This document shows, in pieces, positions 6,541-14,469 of a stretch of 24,885 nucleotides of DNA. A program made the translations under genes and the position numbers. The stretch covers positions 1-24,885 of the forward strand of contig CABUTS010000042.1 in NCBI GenBank assembly GCA_902494515.1, in the 5' to 3' direction. The notes under the pieces are model-generated. The model saw only the letters and a list, made by a program, of their open reading frames with translations, ran no database searches and was not told the origin of the DNA. This stretch comes from an uncultured Muribaculaceae bacterium. Its GTDB lineage: Bacteria > Bacteroidota > Bacteroidia > Bacteroidales > Muribaculaceae. Each line of letters starts with the position of its first letter. Positions within the stretch are counted from its first letter, which is position 1.

Positions 6541-7911
6541 ATGATTGACCGTTTTAATCTATATAAGTGGATTTTCCTCATCGTCTTCTGGGTTGAGGCC
6601 TGCTTCGGCTTTGTCACTCAGGAGCTGCTCCCCCCGCTGGAAGGGATAGGCTCGTTGCTGTTCCTGCTGTGCGACGCCCTCATCCTCGGGGTCGGCTGTC
6701 TGACAATCCGCAAGAAGGGCGACCTGGCCGTGGTGGCCACCCTGGTGGTCCTGAGCTGGGTTTCGACTGTGATGGTCAATCATCTGGGGTTGGTGGTTTA
6801 CGTCAACGGCTTACGCAGTTATTTCGGTCTGCTGTTTGCTTTCCCGCTGCTCCGCTGGTTTTTCAGACACGAACGTGCGGAGGAATTCCGCGCTACAATG
6901 CTCAGGACCCTGAAATGGTGGCTCTGGCTTCAGGCGTTCTGCATCACATGGCAGTTTATACGCCATGGCGCCAACGACTGGGGCGGCGGCTCAATGGGGT
7001 TGGGTGCTTCGGGCATCACGTCGATGCTGATTTACCTCGTCTCCTACGCCCTGATCGTGCGTGAGTGGGACAAAAGCAATTTCTTCGGCTCGCTCCGCCG
7101 CAACTGGGTGCTGGTGTTCCTGCTCTATCCGACGTTTCTCAATGAAACCAAGGTCAGCTTCCTGATGTTTGCCCTCTACTTCATCCTGCTTGTGAAGTAC
7201 GACCGCAAATTCGTTGCCCGGCTCATCTATATCATTCCCATGACTGTCGCAGCGGTCACAGGATTGGTTTATGCTTACTTCGCCGCCACGAAACAGGATC
7301 CGGAGGAGGTGCTCTCCGAGGCGTTCTTCGAGGATTACCTTTATGGTCTGGATATAGAAGAGCTTATAAAGGTCGGACAGATGGTGCAGGATGGCCTGAT
7401 TGAAGTCTCGGAGACTCAGTATTGGTCGGTCGACATCCCCCGTTTCGCCAAGCTCGGTCTGGCCCCTTCGATTGTGGACGATACCGCGGGCGGCGACCTT
7501 CTGGGCGCGGGAATCGGACAGTTCAAGGGGGGTACGTCGATGGACAATACTGCCTTTGCCAAGGAATATGAGTGGCTTCTGATCGGCTCCCGTCCATGGC
7601 TTTTCTTCATGTTCATCGAGCTGGGGTATCTCGGAATCCTCTGGTGGATCTGCACCGCCCTATATCAGTTCGGAATCCGGCGGCCGCGCCATCTCTACGC
7701 GCGGCGAATGACGATTTTTATGTTCTGTTCATTGCTGATTATCTGTGTTTACAATGATTCTTTGCGCGACCTTTTCTTCATGCTGATGCTTGCCCTGCTG
7801 ATGATGCTGTTCATTTACCCCGACAAAGAGGAGCAGGAGGCCTTCGAGGAATTTGAACGCGAGCGCCACAAAGACCTGGTTCTGCTGCGTGCCGAGGGTT
7901 CAAACGGCTGA
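6541..7911 (+). CDS. Wzy-like O-antigen/capsule polymerase or ligase, membrane protein
   Basis: This 456-residue polytopic membrane protein has roughly ten or eleven hydrophobic helices. The start ATG at 6541 (MIDRFNLYKWIFLIVF) is preferred over an upstream in-frame GTG at 6502, which would add 13 residues of non-membrane sequence. A large hydrophilic loop (about residues 265-345) contains DDTAGGDLLGAGIGQFKGG before another helix pair, the arrangement seen in O-antigen polymerases and ligases, where periplasmic loops bind the lipid-linked glycan. The C-terminus is cytoplasmic and charged. Position 69 bases after the Wzc-like gene supports a role in polymerising the exported glycan. Sequence alone does not separate a Wzy polymerase from a WaaL-type ligase, and the substrate is unknown. 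Confidence 0.8.
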   Translation: MIDRFNLYKWIFLIVFWVEACFGFVTQELLPPLEGIGSLLFLLCDALILGVGCLTIRKKGDLAVVATLVVLSWVSTVMVNHLGLVVYVNGLRSYFGLLFAFPLLRWFFRHERAEEFRATMLRTLKWWLWLQAFCITWQFIRHGANDWGGGSMGLGASGITSMLIYLVSYALIVREWDKSNFFGSLRRNWVLVFLLYPTFLNETKVSFLMFALYFILLVKYDRKFVARLIYIIPMTVAAVTGLVYAYFAATKQDPEEVLSEAFFEDYLYGLDIEELIKVGQMVQDGLIEVSETQYWSVDIPRFAKLGLAPSIVDDTAGGDLLGAGIGQFKGGTSMDNTAFAKEYEWLLIGSRPWLFFMFIELGYLGILWWICTALYQFGIRRPRHLYARRMTIFMFCSLLIICVYNDSLRDLFFMLMLALLMMLFIYPDKEEQEAFEEFERERHKDLVLLRAEGSNG

Positions 7912-7974
7912 TAATTAGAGACCTGAGTCCCGCTCACCCGCCATTAAGCCATTCATCCATCCCATTATAATTTT

Positions 7975-10900
7975 ATGCGAAGATTTTACCTTCTGATTGT
8001 GGCTGTCGCCGCCGGGCTTCCGGCTTTTGCCACGGCTCTTCCGGCGTCGTTCCCCATCGCTTCCGCCGATGAGTTCGCCGGCTATTCCACCATCGACGGC
8101 AACGCCGACGGCAAAACCTGGAAGTATGAAAACGGCGCCTGCTACGAGGGCACCGGCACCTCCGGTGCTGCCGACGATTACCTGGTTCTGGGTTCAGTAA
8201 CTTTCGGTGGCTCAGGGAATTACGCTCTCTCCCTCCAGTCTCAGAAAATGTTTATGTCCGAGACCTTCGAGGTCTGCCTGTCACCTACAGGGACAGCTGC
8301 CGACGCTGTTTCGGTCGCTGCCTTCGACGACGTTCCGAACTTCTCCTACGGCATACTTACCGCTGAATTTTCAGCCACTCCGGGCGACTACTATGTGATG
8401 ATTCACGCCACTACCCCGCAGCCCGGTATCTCGTTGTATGTCAAGGATATCCAGCTGTCTGAAATCGCCGGCGGAGAGGGGTTCACAGTCCCCTTCGCAA
8501 TGGTTCCCGAGGCCGGTGAGGTCCGCCATTTCACTGTCACCGATGCCAACAAGGACTCCAAAACCTGGTTCTACGATACCTCCAACCAGGGCATGGCCTA
8601 TGAATACCACCGCGACAATGCCGCCGACGATTATCTCCTGCTCCCCGAGGTGGAGTTCCCCGCCGCCGGGAACTATATCCTGAAGGTCGACGCCCGCACC
8701 TGGGGCGCAACCAACACCGAGGCTTTCGAAATCCGTTTCGGCCAGGGCGACGATGCCGCGCTGCTCCCCGTGGTTTTCACCGACCTCTGCGTCACCTCCG
8801 CGGAATACACCCGCTCGGTGGTTGTAAACGTCGCTGAACCTGGCAATTACCGCATGGCCCTCCACTGCATCTCCGCTGCCAACTCCGGCAAGCTCCTGAC
8901 CCGTAACTTCGCCATCGAAGCCACCGACCAGCCGGTCGCCGCTGAACTTCCCGTGGAGTTCACCGGCAGCCGGACGCTTTCCGCAGCTGCGACTTTCCTC
9001 CCCGGCTTCATCCTGCCGGAGAACGCCGCGCTGAAGGTGGAGGTTGACTACACCGGCGGTCCGGTTTCCGTTGGTATCGCCAATTCTCCTGCCGAAGCCG
9101 CTGTCAGTCAGCTGTTTGTCCTCCCCGCCGGCCAGGCTTCCAGTTGCTCTGCCGTCAACCTTTCGCAGGGTGGAATCCGCTATATCAGTCTCTCGGGCGA
9201 AGGCACCGTCAGCCGTGTCGCCCTCTCGATTGCCGAGGGAACCGAGACCTACCCGCTCCCGTTCGCCATGCAGCCCACTGCCGAGGAGTTCAACCAGTTC
9301 ATCGTCCTCAACTCCAACAACGACACCGGTCTGTGGAGCTACTACGAGGATTTCGGTGCCTGCCGCTATAATTTCTCAATATACAACGATGCCGACGACT
9401 GGCTGATTCTCCCCGCCGTTGATGTTCCCGCCACCGACAATATGATTGCCATGTCGATGAATGTCAGGGCAATGGGTATCGACAAGCCTGAAACTTTCGA
9501 GGTATGGGAGGGCTCAGAAGCTGACCCCGCCTCGATGCGCAGGATCTACAGCTCTCCCGAAATCTACGGCGAGACTTTTGAGCCGCTCTCCTTCACTTTT
9601 GCTCCGACTCACAGCGGCGCCACCTTCCTCGCTGTCAGGGCTACTTCGCAGAAGAACGCTTTCCATCTCTTCCTCCGCGACTTTGAGGTGAAGGTCGATG
9701 CCCGTTCGACCGCCATCCCCGGTCTGGTCACCGAGCTCACCGCCCAGGGTGCTCCCCTCGGCAGTACCGCCGCCGTGGTTTCCTTCGCGATGCCGCTGAC
9801 TACCGCAGCCGGAGAACAACTCGCTGCCGATGAGGTTCTTACCGCCACTGTCTCCTCTGTCATCGCCTCCGTTACCGTCATCGGAGCTCCCGGCGAGACC
9901 TGCACCGCCACCGTTGAGAACGGCCAGGGTAGGGGTGAGATTTCCGTCGCTGTCAGCAATGCTGCCGGCGAGGGGAACAAGGCCACCGTAGGCGTTTACA
10001 CCGGTCAGGATGCCCCTTCTGCGCCCGAAAACATCGCTGTCAGCTGCTCCGAGGACAACCGTTCGATGACCATCACCTGGACGCAGCCCACCTTCGGCGC
10101 CAACGGCGGTTACGCCGATCCGGCTCAGATGACTTTCGTCATCCGCCACGCAACCGGTTCCGGCTCCTACTCCAAGGTCGCTGAAATCCCCGGCACCGAG
10201 CCTCTCGAATTCACCTACACGCTCTCCGGCTCCGCGCCGCTCGATATGCACTATCTGTCGGTCAACGTCGTGAATATCGCCGGCGAATACACAGCAACTT
10301 CCGGCAAGGGTCTCGTGCTCGGCAAACCCTACACCGTCCCCTCGGTCGAGGAGTTCGAGGGTGGCGAGATGAACCTCAAGCCCCTCTCGATGGCGCGGCC
10401 GGATGACAGCTACACCCTCGACTGGTACTTCGACGACCCCGCGCTCGCTCTCCCCGAGGCCAAAAACGCCTCCGGAAAGGCTCTGATGGCCTTCACTGAG
10501 GAGGCCGGCGCTGCCCGCGGATGCGTTCATCTGCCGAAGTTCGACACCCGCAGCGCCGACGGCGCCCGTCTGGTGCTCCGCGTCTACAATTTCCCCCACT
10601 TCGCTCCGACCCGGATTTCCGCCGAAACCGTCAGCGGCTCAGTTGAAATAGGCGAAATCCAGCCTGCCGCTCAGGCCGGATGGCAGACTTATTCCTTCCC
10701 TCTCCCCGAGGAGCTGATGAACCTCCAGTGGATCGAGCCGGTTGTTGACTTCGGTTTCACCGGCGAGTATGACGACGAGATATGGATGCTCGACTCCTAT
10801 GGCGTCGAGAACTATTTCGACCGGGAACTGATTCTCCGCGAAGCTACGGTTCACGCCACGATGGAGGCCCAGCAGCCCTGCACATGGCGCTTCCTCGCCG

Positions 10901-12192
10901 CCAACTATGGTCGTGAGGCAATGGAGGTCAGCACCCCCGAGCTCAACTTCACCACCGTGAACGGCGATGTCGTTTCCTTCCCCGAGAACTCCGGCCCCGC
11001 CGCTGTGCTGTCACTGCAGTCCGGCCAGTCCGTAATTCTCAGCTACGACGTCCTCCTCGACGCTTCGATGGAGGGTGACCTCTTATACGACATCGTGCTG
11101 CTCGCCGACGGCGACGGTAATCTCGACAACAATTTCGTCGCCGGCCAGACCCGGGTCAAGGTCCAGCAGGAATATGTTGTCCGCGACCTCCAGGCCGTGC
11201 GCCCCGACATCGATTCACCCGAGGTGACCCTCACCTGGTCCGCGCCCGAGGCTGACGGCGGTCTCCTCGACTGCGAAAACCTCGAGCCGTGGGACTACTC
11301 CGCGAAGCTCGGCCTGTTCACCAACGTCGACCGCGACGCCGAGCCGACAATCGGTTACTCCATCGCCACCTTCCCCGGCATGAACGCCGTCAAGGGCTGG
11401 CAGGTATGGGATTACCCCGCAGCATCGGAACTCGGTTTCGACTATTCTTTTGCCGGATATATGGCCTCCGACCGTTCGCTGATTGTCTTCTCCCCCTACG
11501 ACTACACCAAGGCTGCCGACGACTGGCTGATCTCCCCCGAGGTTGTCGGCGGAACCTCCGTCAGCTTCTTCGCCCGTCCGCTCAGCTATGCCTACGGCCG
11601 CGAGAAAATTGAGCTGCTCGCCTCCACGACCGGCACCGCTCCCGAGGACTTCACCCCCGTCTCAACCTTCCTGACCAAGGAGGACGAAGCCTCCAAGACC
11701 CCCTACTGGGAGGATGTGACCTTCACCCTCCCCGCCGATACCCGCTACTTCGCAATCCGCTATGCCAGCACCGACATCTTCGGCCTCCAGCTCGACGACC
11801 TCAGCTACACCCCGGCCCAGGCCGACGCCTCGGCCCTGACCTACACCATCTTCCGCAACGGTGAAGCCATCGCCTCCGGCCTCAGCGCCACCACCTTCAC
11901 CGACAACTGCCCCGACGACGCCGAATACTACGTCGCCGCCGAGAAGCGCTACGACGGCCTCCATCCCCTCTCCAACCGCGCCGCCGTCACCCGCTACTCC
12001 TCCATCCCCGGTGTTGACTCCTCCGCCATCCCGACCCTGATTGGCGTCTACAACCTCCAGGGCATCCGCGTCGCGGACACCCCCCTCAGCACCCCCCATC
12101 GCCTCAGCCGCGCCTCGGATTTCGGCCTCACCCCCGGCCTCTACCTCCTCCGCTACTCCGACGGTACCTCCCGCAAAGCCCTCCTGCAGTAA
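7975..12192 (+). CDS. Giant secreted multi-domain protein, choice-of-anchor J/fibronectin-like
   Basis: This 1405-residue protein has a signal peptide (MRRFYLLIVAVAAGLPAFA) and is built from repeated beta-sandwich modules. Three similar modules begin at about residues 21, 168 and 426, each with an entry like PFAMQPTAEEFNQF, then DxNxDxxTWxY, then DDYLLLPEV or DDWLILPAV. Later come a fibronectin III-like unit (about 680-780; SAPENIAVSCSEDN), a diverged module plus CARDB-like stretch (about 783-1065), a second fibronectin-like entry at about 1068, and a clear choice-of-anchor J domain (about 1102-1280; AADDWLISPEVVGG). The final 50 residues (IYNLQGIRVA... GLYLLRYSDGTSRKALL) form a type IX-like sorting tail. 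No catalytic motif is seen, so adhesion or glycan/protein binding at the surface is the likeliest role. It starts 63 bases after the Wzy-like gene with no clear promoter or terminator between, and ends at a strong terminator. Confidence 0.82.
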   Translation: MRRFYLLIVAVAAGLPAFATALPASFPIASADEFAGYSTIDGNADGKTWKYENGACYEGTGTSGAADDYLVLGSVTFGGSGNYALSLQSQKMFMSETFEVCLSPTGTAADAVSVAAFDDVPNFSYGILTAEFSATPGDYYVMIHATTPQPGISLYVKDIQLSEIAGGEGFTVPFAMVPEAGEVRHFTVTDANKDSKTWFYDTSNQGMAYEYHRDNAADDYLLLPEVEFPAAGNYILKVDARTWGATNTEAFEIRFGQGDDAALLPVVFTDLCVTSAEYTRSVVVNVAEPGNYRMALHCISAANSGKLLTRNFAIEATDQPVAAELPVEFTGSRTLSAAATFLPGFILPENAALKVEVDYTGGPVSVGIANSPAEAAVSQLFVLPAGQASSCSAVNLSQGGIRYISLSGEGTVSRVALSIAEGTETYPLPFAMQPTAEEFNQFIVLNSNNDTGLWSYYEDFGACRYNFSIYNDADDWLILPAVDVPATDNMIAMSMNVRAMGIDKPETFEVWEGSEADPASMRRIYSSPEIYGETFEPLSFTFAPTHSGATFLAVRATSQKNAFHLFLRDFEVKVDARSTAIPGLVTELTAQGAPLGSTAAVVSFAMPLTTAAGEQLAADEVLTATVSSVIASVTVIGAPGETCTATVENGQGRGEISVAVSNAAGEGNKATVGVYTGQDAPSAPENIAVSCSEDNRSMTITWTQPTFGANGGYADPAQMTFVIRHATGSGSYSKVAEIPGTEPLEFTYTLSGSAPLDMHYLSVNVVNIAGEYTATSGKGLVLGKPYTVPSVEEFEGGEMNLKPLSMARPDDSYTLDWYFDDPALALPEAKNASGKALMAFTEEAGAARGCVHLPKFDTRSADGARLVLRVYNFPHFAPTRISAETVSGSVEIGEIQPAAQAGWQTYSFPLPEELMNLQWIEPVVDFGFTGEYDDEIWMLDSYGVENYFDRELILREATVHATMEAQQPCTWRFLAANYGREAMEVSTPELNFTTVNGDVVSFPENSGPAAVLSLQSGQSVILSYDVLLDASMEGDLLYDIVLLADGDGNLDNNFVAGQTRVKVQQEYVVRDLQAVRPDIDSPEVTLTWSAPEADGGLLDCENLEPWDYSAKLGLFTNVDRDAEPTIGYSIATFPGMNAVKGWQVWDYPAASELGFDYSFAGYMASDRSLIVFSPYDYTKAADDWLISPEVVGGTSVSFFARPLSYAYGREKIELLASTTGTAPEDFTPVSTFLTKEDEASKTPYWEDVTFTLPADTRYFAIRYASTDIFGLQLDDLSYTPAQADASALTYTIFRNGEAIASGLSATTFTDNCPDDAEYYVAAEKRYDGLHPLSNRAAVTRYSSIPGVDSSAIPTLIGVYNLQGIRVADTPLSTPHRLSRASDFGLTPGLYLLRYSDGTSRKALLQ

Positions 12193-12213
12193 CCGCAGGG
12201 CTTCCCATACGAT

Positions 12214-12259
12214 AACTGCGGCCGCAAAGTCCCATCCCGGACTCTGCGGCCGCAGTTTT
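12214..12259 (+). terminator. Strong intrinsic terminator after the giant secreted protein
   Basis: AACTGCGGCCGCA at 12214-12226 pairs perfectly with TGCGGCCGCAGTT at 12245-12257, with an inner GTCC/GGAC stem. The right arm ends in a TTTT run (12256-12259). It separates the secreted protein gene from the sigma factor operon. Confidence 0.9.
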
Positions 12260-12289
12260 GAAAATGAGGAGAGGAAAATAAAAAATGCG

Positions 12290-12326
12290 TTTGCTGCGTA
12301 ATTTACAACAAAATTTTGTAACTTTT
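12290..12326 (+). promoter_or_regulatory. Weak Bacteroidota-like promoter with palindrome, sigma operon
   Basis: TAACTTTT at 12319-12326 matches TAnnTTTG at seven of eight bases, with TTTG at 12290-12293 upstream at a long 25-base spacing. A perfect palindrome ACAAAATTTTGT (12308-12319) abuts the -7 box. Position after a terminator and before the sigma gene makes a promoter plausible, possibly an operator site too. Confidence 0.35.
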
Positions 12327-12353
12327 CCATTGTATTGCGAAAACAGAAATATC

Positions 12354-12920
12354 TTGAATACACTCTACGATACAGAACAAAAATTCAAGCAACTTTTCGA
12401 CGCCTACTACGGGCGCCTGATTGTCCATGCCCTTCGGTTTGTCGACACTCAGGCAGAGGCGGAGGATGTGGTCGGCGATGTGTTTTATGAACTCTGGAAG
12501 AAAATCGACACTGTCGATCTGGATTCCGGCATGGTCGCCTATCTCTACCGCGCGGTTACCACCCGTGCGCTCAACGTGCTGCGTCACAAGAACGTTGCCG
12601 CAGTGAGAATCGAGATGCTTGAGGTCATTGGCGAGCGGCGCCTGGATTTCATAGCCGAGGACGACACGGAGCGCGACGTCGAGAGCGAGGAGATTGCGCG
12701 GAATATCCGTGATGCTGTCAATGAGCTGTCCGAGCGTTGCCGGCAGATTTTTATCCTTAGCTACGTCAATGGCCTGAAAAACAAGGAGATTGCCGATGCA
12801 ATGAATATTTCGGTGCGTACCGTGGAGGCTCAGATTTACAAAGCTCTCAGGTTTATGCGCGAAAAGCTGAAATATCTGCTGACATTTTTCGCCTTCCTGG
12901 CTGAGTTTTTCAACGGATAA
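12354..12920 (+). CDS. ECF RNA polymerase sigma factor (sigma-70 family)
   Basis: This protein of 188 residues (from TTG 12354) is an extracytoplasmic-function sigma factor. Region 2 is FKQLFDAYYGRLIVHALRF, then AEAEDVVGDVFYELWKK; region 4 is LSERCRQIFILSYVNG, then LKNKEIADAMNISVRTVEAQ, the DNA-binding helix-turn-helix. It directs RNA polymerase to target promoters when released by its anti-sigma partner, here the FecR protein encoded 61 bases downstream. The first in-frame ATG is at 12285, but it lies just 26 bases after the terminator and upstream of the likely promoter, and its extra 23 residues look unlike the family. TTG at 12354 gives the usual N-terminus (NTLYDTEQKFKQLF). TTG at 12330 is another option. 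Confidence 0.9.
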   Translation: MNTLYDTEQKFKQLFDAYYGRLIVHALRFVDTQAEAEDVVGDVFYELWKKIDTVDLDSGMVAYLYRAVTTRALNVLRHKNVAAVRIEMLEVIGERRLDFIAEDDTERDVESEEIARNIRDAVNELSERCRQIFILSYVNGLKNKEIADAMNISVRTVEAQIYKALRFMREKLKYLLTFFAFLAEFFNG

Positions 12921-12981
12921 GTGAAATTTTTTAAATTTGGAGTAAGTGATTTTTCGCGATGAGGTGTTAAACTAAAATGTA

Positions 12982-13977
12982 ATGGACCAACAGATGACAA
13001 ATATTCCTGAGGAACTGATTGCAAAATTCATTGCCGGAAGCTGCAGCGACGAGGAGCTGCAGCAGCTGAAGCTGTGGATGGATCAGTCCGACGAGAATGC
13101 CCGATATATATTTGAGCTGGAGAAGACTTCGGCGCTTTCCGAAGGTCTCCGCAAGGCTGACACCGCCGCCCGCGACCGCGTGTGGGGCGCCGTCAGCCGC
13201 CGCATTGACGCCGACAAAATGTATCAGGCCCGCACCCGGCGCCTGCGTATATACCGCCGCATCGCCGCTGCCGCTGTATTTATAGGTGTGATTGTCTGCG
13301 CCGCAGTCTTCCTGACAGCACCGAAGGTGCAGATGGTCACCGTAACTGCCGAGGCCGAAAGTATGTTCGTCACCCTCCCCGACAGCTCACGCGTATGGCT
13401 CAACAAGCACGCCTCCATCACCTATCCCGAAACCTTTGCCGACAACTGCCGCGAAGTCTCCGTCACCGGCGAAGCATACTTCGAAGTCACCCGCGACCCC
13501 GCCCGCCCCTTCACCGCCGAAGGCAAATGGCTGAACGTCACCGTCCTCGGCACCCGTTTCAATTTCCACAGCTCCTCCTCCGCAACCGCTGAAGCCTCCG
13601 TCAGCCTCCTCGAAGGTAAAGTCGAAGTGACTCCGGGACGCGACGGCGACGGTGTGGTCCTCGTCCCCGGCCAGAAGGCAACCTTCGATCCCGCCACCGG
13701 GCAGCTATCGGTCGTCAACACCAATACCACGCTCGACGCCGTATGGCATGACCGCATGATTCACTTCAAAGGCTCCAACATCCGCCAGATTGCCGTCGAC
13801 CTCGAGAAACTCTACGGCGTACACATCTCGCTGCGTCCCTCGGTCGACACCTCGCGCACCTACTCCGGCGAAACCTTCTACTACGATTCCCTCGACTCCA
13901 CGCTCAACGCTCTCTGCACCACCCTCCCCCTCCGCTATACCCGTCAGGGTTCCAACATTATACTCTCCTCCAAATAA
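12982..13977 (+). CDS. FecR-family anti-sigma factor
   Basis: This 331-residue inner-membrane protein has a cytoplasmic N-terminal domain (about 1-90; EELIAKFIAGSCSDEEL) that should bind the sigma factor, one transmembrane helix (about 93-113) and a periplasmic FecR domain (VTLPDSSRVWLNKHASITYP; VSVTGEAYFEVTRDPARPF; VLGTRFNF; GKVEVTPG). It ends in a secretin/TonB short-domain-like DUF4974 unit (MIHFKGSNIRQIAVDLEKLY; LRYTRQGSNIILSS). In the family it receives a signal from a TonB-dependent outer-membrane receptor and frees the sigma factor. Here no such receptor follows; a regulator gene starts six bases after the stop. A weak -7 match TAAATTTG lies at 12932-12939. Met5 is an alternative start. 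Confidence 0.94.
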   Translation: MDQQMTNIPEELIAKFIAGSCSDEELQQLKLWMDQSDENARYIFELEKTSALSEGLRKADTAARDRVWGAVSRRIDADKMYQARTRRLRIYRRIAAAAVFIGVIVCAAVFLTAPKVQMVTVTAEAESMFVTLPDSSRVWLNKHASITYPETFADNCREVSVTGEAYFEVTRDPARPFTAEGKWLNVTVLGTRFNFHSSSSATAEASVSLLEGKVEVTPGRDGDGVVLVPGQKATFDPATGQLSVVNTNTTLDAVWHDRMIHFKGSNIRQIAVDLEKLYGVHISLRPSVDTSRTYSGETFYYDSLDSTLNALCTTLPLRYTRQGSNIILSSK

Positions 13978-13983
13978 CCCCCC

Positions 13984-14445
13984 ATGCCTCTCAGGATAAT
14001 AGCTGCAATCCTGCTGCTCGTCTGCTCTTTCTCCTCCATCTCCGGCGCGAGCGCCCTCTCCCTGAATGAATCCCGGGAGCTGCTGGACCGCGGGAAAAGC
14101 TATTTCTTCACCGACCCGATGCGCCCCGACAGCGCCGCCATCTGCTTCCGGCAGGTGGCCGACTCCTATTCACCCGAAATGTCGCGCGAGCAAAAGGAAA
14201 TCTGCGGCACCGCCGCCAACAACCTCGGTTATACATGCTACCAGTATCTGCGCGATTACAAGGCTGCGTATCAGGCGCTTACCCTTGCTCGTGATATTTG
14301 CGACGACACCGGCCGGGCCCTCACCTCGGCCAATGTCTGTATGAATTTCGGCAACCTGTACGCCATTTTCGCCGAGCAGTCCGATGCTCCCGAGTTCGAG
14401 CATGAGGCGTTCGAGATGTATCGCCGGGCTTTCAATATCGCCTGA
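13984..14445 (+). CDS. N-terminal fragment of TPR-AraC regulator (ends at in-frame TGA)
   Basis: The first 153 residues carry a signal/anchor sequence (IIAAILLLVCSFSSI) and helical TPR-like repeats (AANNLGYTCYQYLRDYKAAY; NVCMNFGNLYAIFAEQ). The frame stops at TGA 14443-14445 but continues in the same frame, with matching codon use, into the C-terminal fragment (14470-15723). The intact gene would be 13984-15723, about 579 residues, a known Bacteroidota layout: periplasmic TPR sensor, transmembrane helix, cytoplasmic AraC DNA-binding domain. It starts six bases after the FecR gene, so it belongs to the sigma operon. On its own this piece would be a secreted TPR protein without a DNA-binding part. 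Confidence 0.75.
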   Translation: MPLRIIAAILLLVCSFSSISGASALSLNESRELLDRGKSYFFTDPMRPDSAAICFRQVADSYSPEMSREQKEICGTAANNLGYTCYQYLRDYKAAYQALTLARDICDDTGRALTSANVCMNFGNLYAIFAEQSDAPEFEHEAFEMYRRAFNIA

Positions 14446-14469
14446 GACAACTGCTTCTGGGAAATTGCC

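Noticed and set aside
12285..12353. Upstream ATG start for the sigma factor
   Set aside because: It lies 26 bases after a terminator, before the likely promoter, and the extra residues do not fit the family; kept as an alternative only.
14443..14445. Selenocysteine or other recoding of TGA in the regulator
   Set aside because: No reason for a special residue in a TPR helix and no stem-loop recognised after it; mutation or sequence error is simpler.
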